From Aristaeella lactis (GTDB lineage: Bacteria; Bacillota; Clostridia; Christensenellales; Aristaeellaceae), in contig NZ_CP069421.1 in NCBI RefSeq assembly GCF_018118585.1, positions 2,914,001 to 2,978,000 of the forward strand: a DNA stretch of 64,000 bases, in the 5' to 3' direction. The translations under genes and the position numbers were made by a program. Shown here one piece after another: positions 43,733 through 52,332 of this stretch; the stretch's first letter is position 1, and each line of letters opens with the position of its first letter. The notes beneath the pieces were generated by a model. The model was not told the DNA's origin. It made no database searches and saw only the letters and a list, made by a program, of their open reading frames with translations.

Positions 43733-45163
43733 ATGCTGTCGGAGACAAGCGTGAGCTTCCGAACGGAAGATGAGAAACTGCAGCGGGTTTATGACGCGGC
43801 AGAAAAAAAGTGCCTCCTGAACCTGAAGGATTTCAGCGGCGACACCGTGCTGGTGGAAGGAGGCGGGTATGAAAAGATCTGGCTGGAAACACAGCCGATG
43901 GGCGGGGAAATGTATGCCCTGCGGAACCTTGAGGCCGCGAAGAACAATATTCTCCTTTTTATGAAACATCAGCGGGAGGACGGACGTATGCCCGGCTCCA
44001 TCCAGCATATCAACGGAAAAACAGAACCGCAGTTCAATAAATACCAGGGATTCTGCTTCCCTGATCCGGCCCTGAACCTGTATTACCTGATGGGAAAAGA
44101 CGGGGAATACCTGGAACAGCTGAAGGAAGCGCTGATCCGCTTTGACGCCTGTTTATGGAGGACGAGGGATGTTTCGGGGGACGGGCTGCTTTCTTCCTTC
44201 TGTGTGTATGATACGGGAGAGGATCTGGCGGTCCGCTACGGGGACGCGCCCTGCTGGTGGGAGGAGGATGAACCGCCGGAAGGATACGGGGTGGTTCCCA
44301 TGGCCAGCATGGATGTGACGAGCTGGAGCTTCGCGGCGCGTCGCGCGGCGGCAGAGATCTGCCGCATTCAGGGAGATCCGGCTTTTACGGACTGGGAAAA
44401 GAAGGCGGGAGACGTGGCGGATGCCCTGCGCAGGCGACTGTGGGATGCCAGGCGCGGCGCACTGTATGACCGGGACCGGGCGGGAAAAACGATCAATATC
44501 CTGTGCCATAACACGCTGCGTTGCATGTATTGGGGAAGCGTTTCCCGGGATATGGCAGACCGGTTTGTGAAGGAACACCTGCTGAACGCTTCGGAATTCT
44601 GGACGCCGTTCCCCCTGCCGAGCGTTGCCGCGGATGACCCGGCTTTCCGGAACGCACCGGAGAATAACTGGAGCGGACAGCCGGAGGGCCTGACCTACCA
44701 GCGGGCCATCACCGCCCTTGAGCGGTACGGGTATGCCCGGATCGTGACGGCCCTGGGGAAGAAACTGATCGATGCTGTTGACGCGAACGGCTGCCGGTTT
44801 ACCCAGCAATATGACCCGTTTACCGGGAAGGCTTCGCTGGTGGACGAGGCGGACCATCGGCCGGTCAGCGGAGACAGCGGCGAAAAGGTCCAGGATGCCT
44901 ACGGCCCGACAATGCTCGCCTGCCTGGAGTATATTGCCCACCGCTTCGGAATCCATCCGCATATGGGGCAGGTGTGGTTCAGCCTTGACCGCGGAAAACC
45001 ATATGAATATGAAGCGGCCTTTTACGGCCATCGCTACGGGATCCGGAGCGATGGAAAGAAAGCGGAGATCCGGGCTGACGGAAAGGATATCGGCAGGTTC
45101 AGCTGCGGCAGACGCATCGTAACGAATGAAAACGGGGACTTCCTGCGGACAGAGCAGATTTAG
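43733..45163 (+). CDS. cytoplasmic (alpha/alpha)6-barrel glycoside hydrolase-like protein
   Basis: 476 residues without signal peptide. Repeating helical pairs with motifs typical of GH37/GH63-like toroids: LETQPMGGEMYALRN, KHQREDGRMPGSIQ, FPDPALNLYYLM, TRDVSGDGLLSSFCVYDTGED, and NNWSGQPEGLTYQRAITALERYGY, where the Trp-Ser-Gly segment and following Glu recall the catalytic region of GH63/GH37. I cannot assign the specificity; in this locus a pectic-oligosaccharide debranching activity is likely. ATG 43733 has only a weak AAGGGA site. First gene of the rightward pair with the GH28-like gene 15 bp downstream. Confidence 0.7.
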   Translation: MLSETSVSFRTEDEKLQRVYDAAEKKCLLNLKDFSGDTVLVEGGGYEKIWLETQPMGGEMYALRNLEAAKNNILLFMKHQREDGRMPGSIQHINGKTEPQFNKYQGFCFPDPALNLYYLMGKDGEYLEQLKEALIRFDACLWRTRDVSGDGLLSSFCVYDTGEDLAVRYGDAPCWWEEDEPPEGYGVVPMASMDVTSWSFAARRAAAEICRIQGDPAFTDWEKKAGDVADALRRRLWDARRGALYDRDRAGKTINILCHNTLRCMYWGSVSRDMADRFVKEHLLNASEFWTPFPLPSVAADDPAFRNAPENNWSGQPEGLTYQRAITALERYGYARIVTALGKKLIDAVDANGCRFTQQYDPFTGKASLVDEADHRPVSGDSGEKVQDAYGPTMLACLEYIAHRFGIHPHMGQVWFSLDRGKPYEYEAAFYGHRYGIRSDGKKAEIRADGKDIGRFSCGRRIVTNENGDFLRTEQI

Positions 45164-45178
45164 AACGGAGGAAACAGT

Positions 45179-46585
45179 ATGGAGACCATTCGGGAGGGAA
45201 AGGAACCTTCCTGGTGCCGGGAACTCAAGACAAACATGGCGCGGATGGCGCAGGAACTGATAAAGGTTGTCCGGGAACGGACAGACGGGGGGCCGATCTT
45301 TACGCCGGAGGAATTCGGGTACCAGCCCGGGGAAACGGCGACCGAAGCCATCCAGGGAGCGATCGAAGCGGCAGCAGAGCAGGGCGGGATCGTGCGGCTC
45401 GGGAACGGAGATTACGTCAGCGGAACGCTGGTAATGCGCTCCGGCGTATGCCTGGAGGTCCGGGCAGGCTCCCGGCTGCTGGGCAGCACGGATCTTCGCG
45501 ACTATCCGGAGCATCACGCCGCGCGGCTGACGGTCCAGGATACCAGTATGGGTATGCACCAGTCGCTGCTCTTTGCTGAAGGATGTGAGAATATCTGCCT
45601 GCGGGGCGGAGGTGTCATTGACGGGCGGGGAAGCCCGGCGCATTTTCCCGGGGAGGAGACGGCCCAGGGTACGCCGGGCCGGCCGTTCCTGATCCGGATG
45701 ATCGACTGCCGGAACGTTCATATCGCGGACCTGACCATGAAAGACGCCGCCTGCTGGATGCAGAACTACCTGAACTGTGAAAACCTGCTGCTGGAAGGGC
45801 TTACGGTCCGCAACCATGCCAACTATAACAATGACGGGATGGATATAGACGGATGCCGGAATGTGGTGATCCGGAACTGCCGGGTCAGCAGCGGGGATGA
45901 CGCGCTCTGCTTTAAAGGCGCAGGCCAGCGGGAACTGAGCCGGGTTCTGGTGGAAGACTGCGATTTTTATTCCGCGTGCAACGCGGTGAAGGTGGGAACA
46001 GATACCCAGGGGGATTTCCGGCAGGTGTATATCCGCCGCTGCCGAATCGGCGGCCTGGCAGAGGATCCGTCCGGGCTGAAGCATGCCTGCGCGGACAGCG
46101 GGATCTCCCTTGAAATGGTGGACGGCGGAACGCTGGAGAATTTTCTGATCGAGGATATCCATATGATCCGCGCCTGGAGCCCGTTCTTCCTGCGGCTGGA
46201 AAACCGAGGAAGGGTCAAACCGGGGGATCCGGCACCCGGCCCGGGGACCCTGCGCCGGGTTCTGTTTTCGGATATCCGCGGACGGGAGACAGGCCCCCGC
46301 GGTTCCTATCTGCTGGGGATCCCTGAAAAGCCGATAGAGGACATCGCTTTCCGCCGGGTTCTCCTGCGGCAGGAGACTTCCCGCCGGCCTGTGCGGAAAG
46401 AAAAGGATTTTGATGAAATGCGCGGCGTGTATCCGGACGCCCATATGATCGATCCGGTGGGAGACGCCCCGGCCTATGCCCTTTGGGCGCGCCATGTACG
46501 GGGTTTGTCCCTGGACGGGTATGAAGTGATCCCGGAGGGGAAGGAACGACGACCGGCGTATATCTTTACGGACACAGAATTTTAA
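45179..46585 (+). CDS. GH28-family (polygalacturonase-like) beta-helix protein
   Basis: 468 residues, no signal peptide, right-handed parallel beta-helix. GH28 acid triad positions are visible: Asp 219 in NNDGMDIDG and Asp 240/241 in SSGDDALCFKG. The conserved His of the GHG motif is missing: the aligned segment reads SACNAVKVGT (265-274). Cytoplasmic GH28 proteins in such loci act on short imported pectic oligomers, for example unsaturated or rhamnogalacturonide ends. GGAGG precedes ATG 45179. Closed by a terminator 17 bp later. Confidence 0.85.
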   Translation: METIREGKEPSWCRELKTNMARMAQELIKVVRERTDGGPIFTPEEFGYQPGETATEAIQGAIEAAAEQGGIVRLGNGDYVSGTLVMRSGVCLEVRAGSRLLGSTDLRDYPEHHAARLTVQDTSMGMHQSLLFAEGCENICLRGGGVIDGRGSPAHFPGEETAQGTPGRPFLIRMIDCRNVHIADLTMKDAACWMQNYLNCENLLLEGLTVRNHANYNNDGMDIDGCRNVVIRNCRVSSGDDALCFKGAGQRELSRVLVEDCDFYSACNAVKVGTDTQGDFRQVYIRRCRIGGLAEDPSGLKHACADSGISLEMVDGGTLENFLIEDIHMIRAWSPFFLRLENRGRVKPGDPAPGPGTLRRVLFSDIRGRETGPRGSYLLGIPEKPIEDIAFRRVLLRQETSRRPVRKEKDFDEMRGVYPDAHMIDPVGDAPAYALWARHVRGLSLDGYEVIPEGKERRPAYIFTDTEF

Positions 46586-46601
46586 CCGGATAGTGCGGTA
46601 A

Positions 46602-46630
46602 ACGGGAGAGCCATGGCGGCTCTCCCTTTT
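46602..46630 (+). terminator. terminator after the GH28-like gene
   Basis: 9-bp stem GGGAGAGCC / GGCTCTCCC (46604-46612, 46618-46626), ATGGC loop, then TTTT. Confidence 0.85.
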
Positions 46631-46703
46631 GCGTTCTGCAGACCTGCGACACCCGGCGGATCCGGAGGGGCGGCCTATACAGAAGAAAATCATGTATTAA
46701 TTT

Positions 46704-46876
46704 GTTAACTAATAAGTTAACCAATACAACCCGCGAAACAAGAAAACACATGTCTTTTCCGGAAAGAAGATAACAATAAATGACCAGCAAAGCCCGATAT
46801 ATGTGCAAAAATTGTCTTGACAGGCGATTTTTCTTTCGCTAAAATTAGTTAACAAATGGTTTACAAAAAGGTTAAC
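46704..46876 (+). promoter_or_regulatory. promoter of the GH26 cluster flanked by phased GTTAAC operators
   Basis: The 319-bp gap 46586-46904 contains no gene. A near-consensus promoter TTGACA (46817-46822), 17-base spacer, TAAAAT (46840-46845) is present. GTTAAC occurs at 46704 and 46716 upstream, and at 46848 and 46871 downstream, with a GTTTAC variant at 46859. The units are 11-12 bases apart, one helical turn. TTTGTTAACTAA (46701-46712) and TTAGTTAACAAA (46845-46856) are exact reverse complements. The downstream sites cover the start region, so repression, possibly by looping to the upstream pair, is likely. The regulator is unknown. Confidence 0.75.
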
Positions 46877-46904
46877 AAACTAACAAAACAGGGAGAGAAC
46901 GGAA

Positions 46905-48377
46905 ATGAAAAGCAGTATGAAAAGCATATGCGGAATCGCAGCAGCGGTCATGACCCTGCTTTTCATCATTCTCTCCGGGACAGCAGAAGAGACGGGAGAA
47001 ACGATGTTAGTGGAAGCGGAAACAGGTGAACTGAAGGGACATACTGCCGTTGCCGGAAACGGCGGGAATCAGTGGGTGGAAGGCTTTAAAACTGCCGGGG
47101 AGGATTCTGTTTCGGTAGAGGTGCCGGTCTCCCGGGAAGGTTTTTATGATATCGCGGTTATCCAGGCAAGCCAGGGCGGGCACAAGGAAAACCCGGTGCT
47201 CCTGGACGGGCAGAATATCGGAAGCGCGGTTACAGATGAAACGACGTTCGGGAAAAGCGTGCTGGAACATATCTGGCTGTCCGCAGGTATGCATACCCTG
47301 GGTGTCGGTACCAGCTGGGGACATATCCGGCTGGACGGGTTTGAGCTGAAGCCTTCCGCTGCGCTGCCGGAGGACCTGTATACCGTTCCGGAAAAAATGT
47401 GCGTCGGCGAAGCCTCACCGGAAGCGCGGAAGCTGTATGACTGGCTGCGGGAATGCTACGGGAAAAAGATCCTTTCCGGCCAGCAGTGTGCCGGCGGAAT
47501 GTACGGAATGGAAAACCAGGCAATCTGGCGGGCAACGGGCGGTGATTATCCAGCGGTTCTCGGACTGGACATGATCGATTATTCTCCCAGCCGCGTGGAG
47601 CATGGCGGCGAGAGCGACAAGGCGGTCCCGTACGCGGTTGAATACTGGAACCAGGGCGGGATCGTGACCTTTTGCTGGCACTGGAACGCACCATCGCCCT
47701 ATCTGAAGGAACCCTGGTATTCGGGCTTTTATACCGAGCATACCAGCTTCAACCTGGGCAGGGTCATGAACGGAGAGGATGAAGAGGGATACCGGCTCCT
47801 GAACAGGGATATCGACGCGGTGGCGGCGCAGCTGCTGCGGCTGAAGGAAGCCGGGGTACCGGTGCTGTGGCGGCCGCTGCATGAGGCCAGCGGCGGGTGG
47901 TTCTGGTGGGGAGCCTCCGGAAAGGAAGCATACCTGAAACTGTATCACCTGCTGTTTGACCGGCTGACCCATGAATACGGCCTCAACAACCTGATCTGGA
48001 TCTGGAACGGACAGGATCCGGAGTGGTATCCGGGGGATGACGAGGTGGATATGATCGGCATCGACATCTATCCCGGGGAACGTGTTTATGATTCCCAGAG
48101 CGCGTCCTTCATACCGCTGACGCGGATCGCGGGGGAACGGAAGATGATCGTGCTGTCCGAGAACGGCTGCATTCCGGATCCGGAGCGGGTATTCCGGGAC
48201 GGAACTGTCTGGGGATACTGGTGCACCTGGGGCGGTGAATTTGTGCTTCGGAACACAAAATTCAACAAGCCTTCAGAGCAGTATACAGAATCGGATATGA
48301 TCCGGAAGGCCTATTCGGACATGCGGGTCGTGACCCGGAAGGATCTGCCCGATTTCCGCGCGGCGGACGGAGACTGA
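46905..48377 (+). CDS. secreted GH26 endo-beta-mannanase-like enzyme with N-terminal CBM
   Basis: 490 residues: signal peptide (about 1-27), CBM35/CBM6-like beta-sandwich (about 33-150, MLVEAETGELKGHTAV and HIRLDGFELKP), then a GH26 TIM barrel (about 165-470). Proton donor Glu 327 in WRPLHEASGGWFWWG and nucleophile Glu 419 in VLSENGCI are both present, as is HWNAPSPYL. GH26 enzymes are mostly beta-mannanases; a few cut other beta-linked glycans. GGGAGAG precedes ATG 46905. First gene of a cluster running to 63163, so its product oligosaccharides are probably the cargo of the importers behind it. Confidence 0.92.
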   Translation: MKSSMKSICGIAAAVMTLLFIILSGTAEETGETMLVEAETGELKGHTAVAGNGGNQWVEGFKTAGEDSVSVEVPVSREGFYDIAVIQASQGGHKENPVLLDGQNIGSAVTDETTFGKSVLEHIWLSAGMHTLGVGTSWGHIRLDGFELKPSAALPEDLYTVPEKMCVGEASPEARKLYDWLRECYGKKILSGQQCAGGMYGMENQAIWRATGGDYPAVLGLDMIDYSPSRVEHGGESDKAVPYAVEYWNQGGIVTFCWHWNAPSPYLKEPWYSGFYTEHTSFNLGRVMNGEDEEGYRLLNRDIDAVAAQLLRLKEAGVPVLWRPLHEASGGWFWWGASGKEAYLKLYHLLFDRLTHEYGLNNLIWIWNGQDPEWYPGDDEVDMIGIDIYPGERVYDSQSASFIPLTRIAGERKMIVLSENGCIPDPERVFRDGTVWGYWCTWGGEFVLRNTKFNKPSEQYTESDMIRKAYSDMRVVTRKDLPDFRAADGD

Positions 48378-48413
48378 GTCTGCCGCGTGCGAATGGACCG
48401 GAGGAAAGAACAA

Positions 48414-51398
48414 GTGAGAAAGAAAACGGGAATTGTGCTGGCGATGCTGCTGGCGCTGGCAGCCGGCACGGCGATGGCTGCCACCGATCTGGGTATCCGG
48501 GAGTATGAGGACCAGGTGAGCACTTATTCCATAAACCCGGACATTCCCTCCTATGCGGAATACTGCGCGGCCCATGGAACGGCGGCCCGGCCTGAAAAGG
48601 AGATCGTCCTGGAGGCGGCGGATACCGTCCGGTACGCGGAGGAAGGCGGAGAGAACACTCCCCTGCTGAAGGCACAGGCTGAAGGACGGGATGGAGTCTC
48701 GGTGCTGACGGGTGAGGAAGCGGTCATCGAGTGGGATTTTGAGGCTGAAGAGGCCGGGTGGTATGACCTGGAGGTGGAATACTATCCCTGGCCGGGGCGG
48801 AACGCTGAGATCCAGCGGGCTTTTTTCCTGGACGGTGCTCTTCCGTACAGGGAGCTTGCGCTGGTGAACTTTTCCCGGGTATGGCGGAACGACCTTCATC
48901 CGGAGATCGTCCGCAGCACGGCTGAGGACGGAACGGAAGAGATCCGCTGGCTCAGGGATAACCAGGGGAACGAACTGAAACCTTCTCCGGCGGAAGCGCC
49001 GGAGTGGCGCACTTCTCTCCTCCATGACTCAAACGGATATATCAGCGAAAGCCTGAAGCTTTACCTGGACCGGGGCGCGCATACGCTGACGGTGCTGTCC
49101 CTGCGAGAACCGATGCTGATCCGGCGTATGTGTTTCCGGGCGGGTACGGACGTGAAGCCGTATGCCCCGCCGGAAGCGGGCGGAGCCGCGAACCGGGTGA
49201 TCCGGATTGAGGCGGAAGCAGCGTCCGGCACCTCCTCCCAGATGCTGTACCCTGTGCAGGATCAGTCCTCCCGATCTGTTTCCCCGTCCAGCCCGAAGTA
49301 TCTGCTGAACAACAGCATCGGCGGCAACGCGTGGAAAAGCGCGGGACAGTGGATCGAGTGGCGCTTTTCCGTGCCGGAGGAAGGAAACTACGCGATCTCA
49401 CTTTACGATAAGCAGAATTTTATCCGCGGAACAGACGTGTACCGCAAGATCTATATTGACGGAGAAGTGCCGTTTGCCGAATTCCAGGCGGCCGCATTTC
49501 CCTATACCCAGGACTGGCGCCTGGAAACGCTGTCCGGGGAGCAGGGAGAACCGTACCTGATCCATCTGGCGGCAGGGGAACATACCCTGCGGATGGAGGT
49601 TGTACTGGGCGAAATGGCAGCTGTCATCCGGCAGGTGCAGGACTGTGTGCTGCAGCTGAACGGGATTTACCGGCAGGTGCTTTATATCACCGGTGTTTCG
49701 CCGGATCCGTACCGGGATTACCAGATCGAAAGAAGCCTGCCGGGACTGGAAGCACAGCTGCAAACGGTTAAGAAGGACCTGCGGTCGGCCATTGAGGCGC
49801 TGGAAAAAACAGCAGGACACCGGAGCGACAAGCTGACTGTGCTGAAGACGATGGATGACCAGCTGACAGAGCTGATCCGGGACCAGGAACGTTTCACCGA
49901 GGTGCTTTCTTCCTATAAGACTAACGTACGTGCCTGCGGCAATTGGATCACCCAGGTGCTGGGTCAGCCGCTGCAGATTGACAGGATCTTTGTCCATACC
50001 GCCGACGTCCGTCCGGAGATCAGCGGGACGGATTTCCTTTCCGGTACGGGTTTCGAATTATCCCGTTTATACAGCTCCTTCACTATCAATTACAACCAGA
50101 TCGGCAATGTGGCGGAGAAAACGGAGGACTCCCGGGTGATCACGCTGTGGGTCGGCACGGGACGGGACCAGGCCAATGTGATCAAAGCCCTGATCGACGA
50201 GCATTTTACGCCGAAGACCGGGATCAGCGTGAACGTCCAGCTGGTGGATATGAACACGCTGCTGCGCGCCACGCTGTCCGGCCAGGGGCCGGACGTGGCC
50301 ATTCAGGTTGCGAATACCACGGGGATCGCGGGCGCGGTGATGAATACCGGGAACGATACGCCGGTGAACTACGGCCTGCGCAACGCCGTTATGGATCTCA
50401 CGCAGTTTGATGATTTTGCCGAGGTGGCGGAGCGGTTCGCTCCGAGCGCCCTGGTTCCCTTCTCCTTTAACGGCGCGGCTTACGCGCTGCCGGACACGCA
50501 GACTTTCCCCATGATGTTCTACCGGAAGGACATCCTGGCTGAGATCGGCCTGGAAGTGCCGGAAACCTGGGACGACGTCAAGGTGGCCATGAGCGTGCTG
50601 AGCAAGAACCAGATGGAATTCGGCATGCTGCCCGGGGAGCAGACTTTTGCCATGCTGCTGTTCCAGGCCGGAGGCGAGTACTACACGGAGAACGGAGACG
50701 CGTCCGCACTGGACAGCGATATCGCGGTCAATGTGTTCCGCCGGTACTGCGATTTTTATACAGATTACAAGCTGGACATGGCCACCTCGGTGGAAGAACG
50801 CTTCCGTACGGGTGAATGCCCGATCATCATTACGGATTATACAACCTACAACAACCTGCAGGTATCCGCGCCGGATATCAAGGGACTGTGGGATTTCACC
50901 CATGTGCCCGGTACCCTCCGGGAAGACGGAACGCTGGACACAACAACCGGCTGCTCCGGTCTTGCGGATATCATCATGAGCGCGACAAAGGAACCGGAAG
51001 CCTGCTGGGAATTCCTGAAGTGGTGGACCGGCGCGGAGATCCAGACGCTGTACGGACGGGAAATGGAGTCACTGATGGGCGCCTCCGCACGGGTGGCCAC
51101 CGCGAACCTTGAAGCTCTGGCGGGACTGAACTGGCCCATCCGGGACTACCGGGAACTGGCAAAGCAGTTCAGCCATGTGAGGGGGATCCCCCAGGTGCCC
51201 GGCGGTTATTACACCTGGCGAAATGTGAACAACGCCTTCTACGCGGTGACTACGGGCAGCGCCAGCACGGGACGCACCGAGTTCGGCAATACGCCCCGTG
51301 AGGAACTGATGGACAAGATTTATTACATTAACGCGGAGATTACCTATAAACGGACAGAATTCGGACTGCCTGTCGCAGAAACAGGGGAGGGGAAATGA
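48414..51398 (+). CDS. giant solute-binding protein with carbohydrate-binding-like N-terminal region
   Basis: 994 residues from GTG 48414 (GGAGGAAAG upstream), giving signal peptide MRKKTGIVLAMLLALAAGTA with MAATD; earlier GTG/ATG codons lack a site. Layout: beta-sandwich 1 (about 60-255, VIEWDFEAEEAGWYDLEVEY), beta-sandwich 2 (about 260-430, IRIEAEAA and WIEWRFSVPEEGNYAISLYD), a helical/coiled-coil part (about 435-535, LEAQLQTVKKDLRSAIEALE), then a family-1 binding-protein domain (about 570-985: VITLWVGTGRDQANVI, GQGPDVAIQVANTTG, LPDTQTFPMMFYRKDIL). Most binding proteins are 400-550 residues. It is followed 1 bp later by its permeases. Substrate unknown, presumably a GH26 product. Confidence 0.88.
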   Translation: MRKKTGIVLAMLLALAAGTAMAATDLGIREYEDQVSTYSINPDIPSYAEYCAAHGTAARPEKEIVLEAADTVRYAEEGGENTPLLKAQAEGRDGVSVLTGEEAVIEWDFEAEEAGWYDLEVEYYPWPGRNAEIQRAFFLDGALPYRELALVNFSRVWRNDLHPEIVRSTAEDGTEEIRWLRDNQGNELKPSPAEAPEWRTSLLHDSNGYISESLKLYLDRGAHTLTVLSLREPMLIRRMCFRAGTDVKPYAPPEAGGAANRVIRIEAEAASGTSSQMLYPVQDQSSRSVSPSSPKYLLNNSIGGNAWKSAGQWIEWRFSVPEEGNYAISLYDKQNFIRGTDVYRKIYIDGEVPFAEFQAAAFPYTQDWRLETLSGEQGEPYLIHLAAGEHTLRMEVVLGEMAAVIRQVQDCVLQLNGIYRQVLYITGVSPDPYRDYQIERSLPGLEAQLQTVKKDLRSAIEALEKTAGHRSDKLTVLKTMDDQLTELIRDQERFTEVLSSYKTNVRACGNWITQVLGQPLQIDRIFVHTADVRPEISGTDFLSGTGFELSRLYSSFTINYNQIGNVAEKTEDSRVITLWVGTGRDQANVIKALIDEHFTPKTGISVNVQLVDMNTLLRATLSGQGPDVAIQVANTTGIAGAVMNTGNDTPVNYGLRNAVMDLTQFDDFAEVAERFAPSALVPFSFNGAAYALPDTQTFPMMFYRKDILAEIGLEVPETWDDVKVAMSVLSKNQMEFGMLPGEQTFAMLLFQAGGEYYTENGDASALDSDIAVNVFRRYCDFYTDYKLDMATSVEERFRTGECPIIITDYTTYNNLQVSAPDIKGLWDFTHVPGTLREDGTLDTTTGCSGLADIIMSATKEPEACWEFLKWWTGAEIQTLYGREMESLMGASARVATANLEALAGLNWPIRDYRELAKQFSHVRGIPQVPGGYYTWRNVNNAFYAVTTGSASTGRTEFGNTPREELMDKIYYINAEITYKRTEFGLPVAETGEGK

Positions 51399-51399
51399 G

Positions 51400-52332
51400 A
51401 TGAGCATGGCAATCCGGAACGGACGGAGCATGCGGAAAAAGGATACCCTGTGGCATCAGGTCCGGATCAACAGGGCATCCTACCTGCTGATGGCGCCGTA
51501 TTTTACCCTGTTTTTCCTCTTTACAGTGCTGCCCGTGCTGATGTCTGTTTACCTGTCGTTCAACTATTTCAACATGCTGGAGATGCCCCGCTGGGTCGGC
51601 TGGGCCAATTATATCAAGCTTCTGCTGGAGGATGATATTTTCATCATCTCCCTGCGGAATACCCTGCTATTCGCCGTGGTGACCGGACCGGTCAGCTATC
51701 TGCTGTGCCTGCTGTTTGCATGGATCATCAATGAGTTCAGGCCGAAAGTGCGGGCTTTTCTGACGCTTGTTTTCTATGCGCCGTCCATCTGCGGCAACGC
51801 GTATATGATCTGGAACCTGATCCTGACAGGCGACCGGTACGGATACCTGAACGGCATTCTGCTGCGGACGGGTATCCTGAACGAGCCGATCCTCTGGATG
51901 CAAACCGAAAAGTTTGTCATGCCGGTGCTGATCGTTGTACAGCTGTGGCTGTCCCTGGGAACCGGCTTCCTGTCCTTTATCGCAGGCCTGCAGACGGTGG
52001 ACAAGGGCCTCTATGAAGCGGCGGCGATCGACGGTGTGAAGAACCGGTGGCAGGAACTGTGGTTTGTGACCCTGCCCGCGATGAAGCCGCAGCTGATGTT
52101 CGGCGCGGTGATGCAGATCACGCAGTCTTTTGCCGTGGCGGATATCTCCATTGCGCTGGCGGGCAATCCGTCGGTCAATTATTCCGGTGCGACCATTGTG
52201 ACCCATCTGCTGGATTACGGTTCCACCCGGCTGGATATGGGGTATGCCTCGGCGATCGCGACAATCCTGTTCCTGCTGATGGTGGGAACAAACAAGCTGG
52301 TGCAGCGGATTCTCAGAAGGGTGGGTGAATGA
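51400..52332 (+). CDS. sugar ABC permease, MalF/UgpA type
   Basis: 310-residue six-helix permease; LLMAPYFTLFFLFTVLPVLMSVYLS is the first membrane segment and YEAAAIDGVKNRWQELWFVTLPAM the EAA loop (about residues 204-227). ATG 51400 follows GGGGAGGGG. The binding-protein stop lies 1 bp upstream and the partner permease overlaps the end by 4 bases, so the binding protein and both permeases form one unit. Confidence 0.93.
   Translation: MSMAIRNGRSMRKKDTLWHQVRINRASYLLMAPYFTLFFLFTVLPVLMSVYLSFNYFNMLEMPRWVGWANYIKLLLEDDIFIISLRNTLLFAVVTGPVSYLLCLLFAWIINEFRPKVRAFLTLVFYAPSICGNAYMIWNLILTGDRYGYLNGILLRTGILNEPILWMQTEKFVMPVLIVVQLWLSLGTGFLSFIAGLQTVDKGLYEAAAIDGVKNRWQELWFVTLPAMKPQLMFGAVMQITQSFAVADISIALAGNPSVNYSGATIVTHLLDYGSTRLDMGYASAIATILFLLMVGTNKLVQRILRRVGE

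Noticed and set aside
44153-46693. Minus-strand open frame of about 846 codons across the (alpha/alpha)6 and GH28-like genes
   Set aside because: It spans two well-supported plus-strand genes and the terminator, and is Arg/Pro/His-rich without recognisable motifs; a shadow of high-GC third positions.
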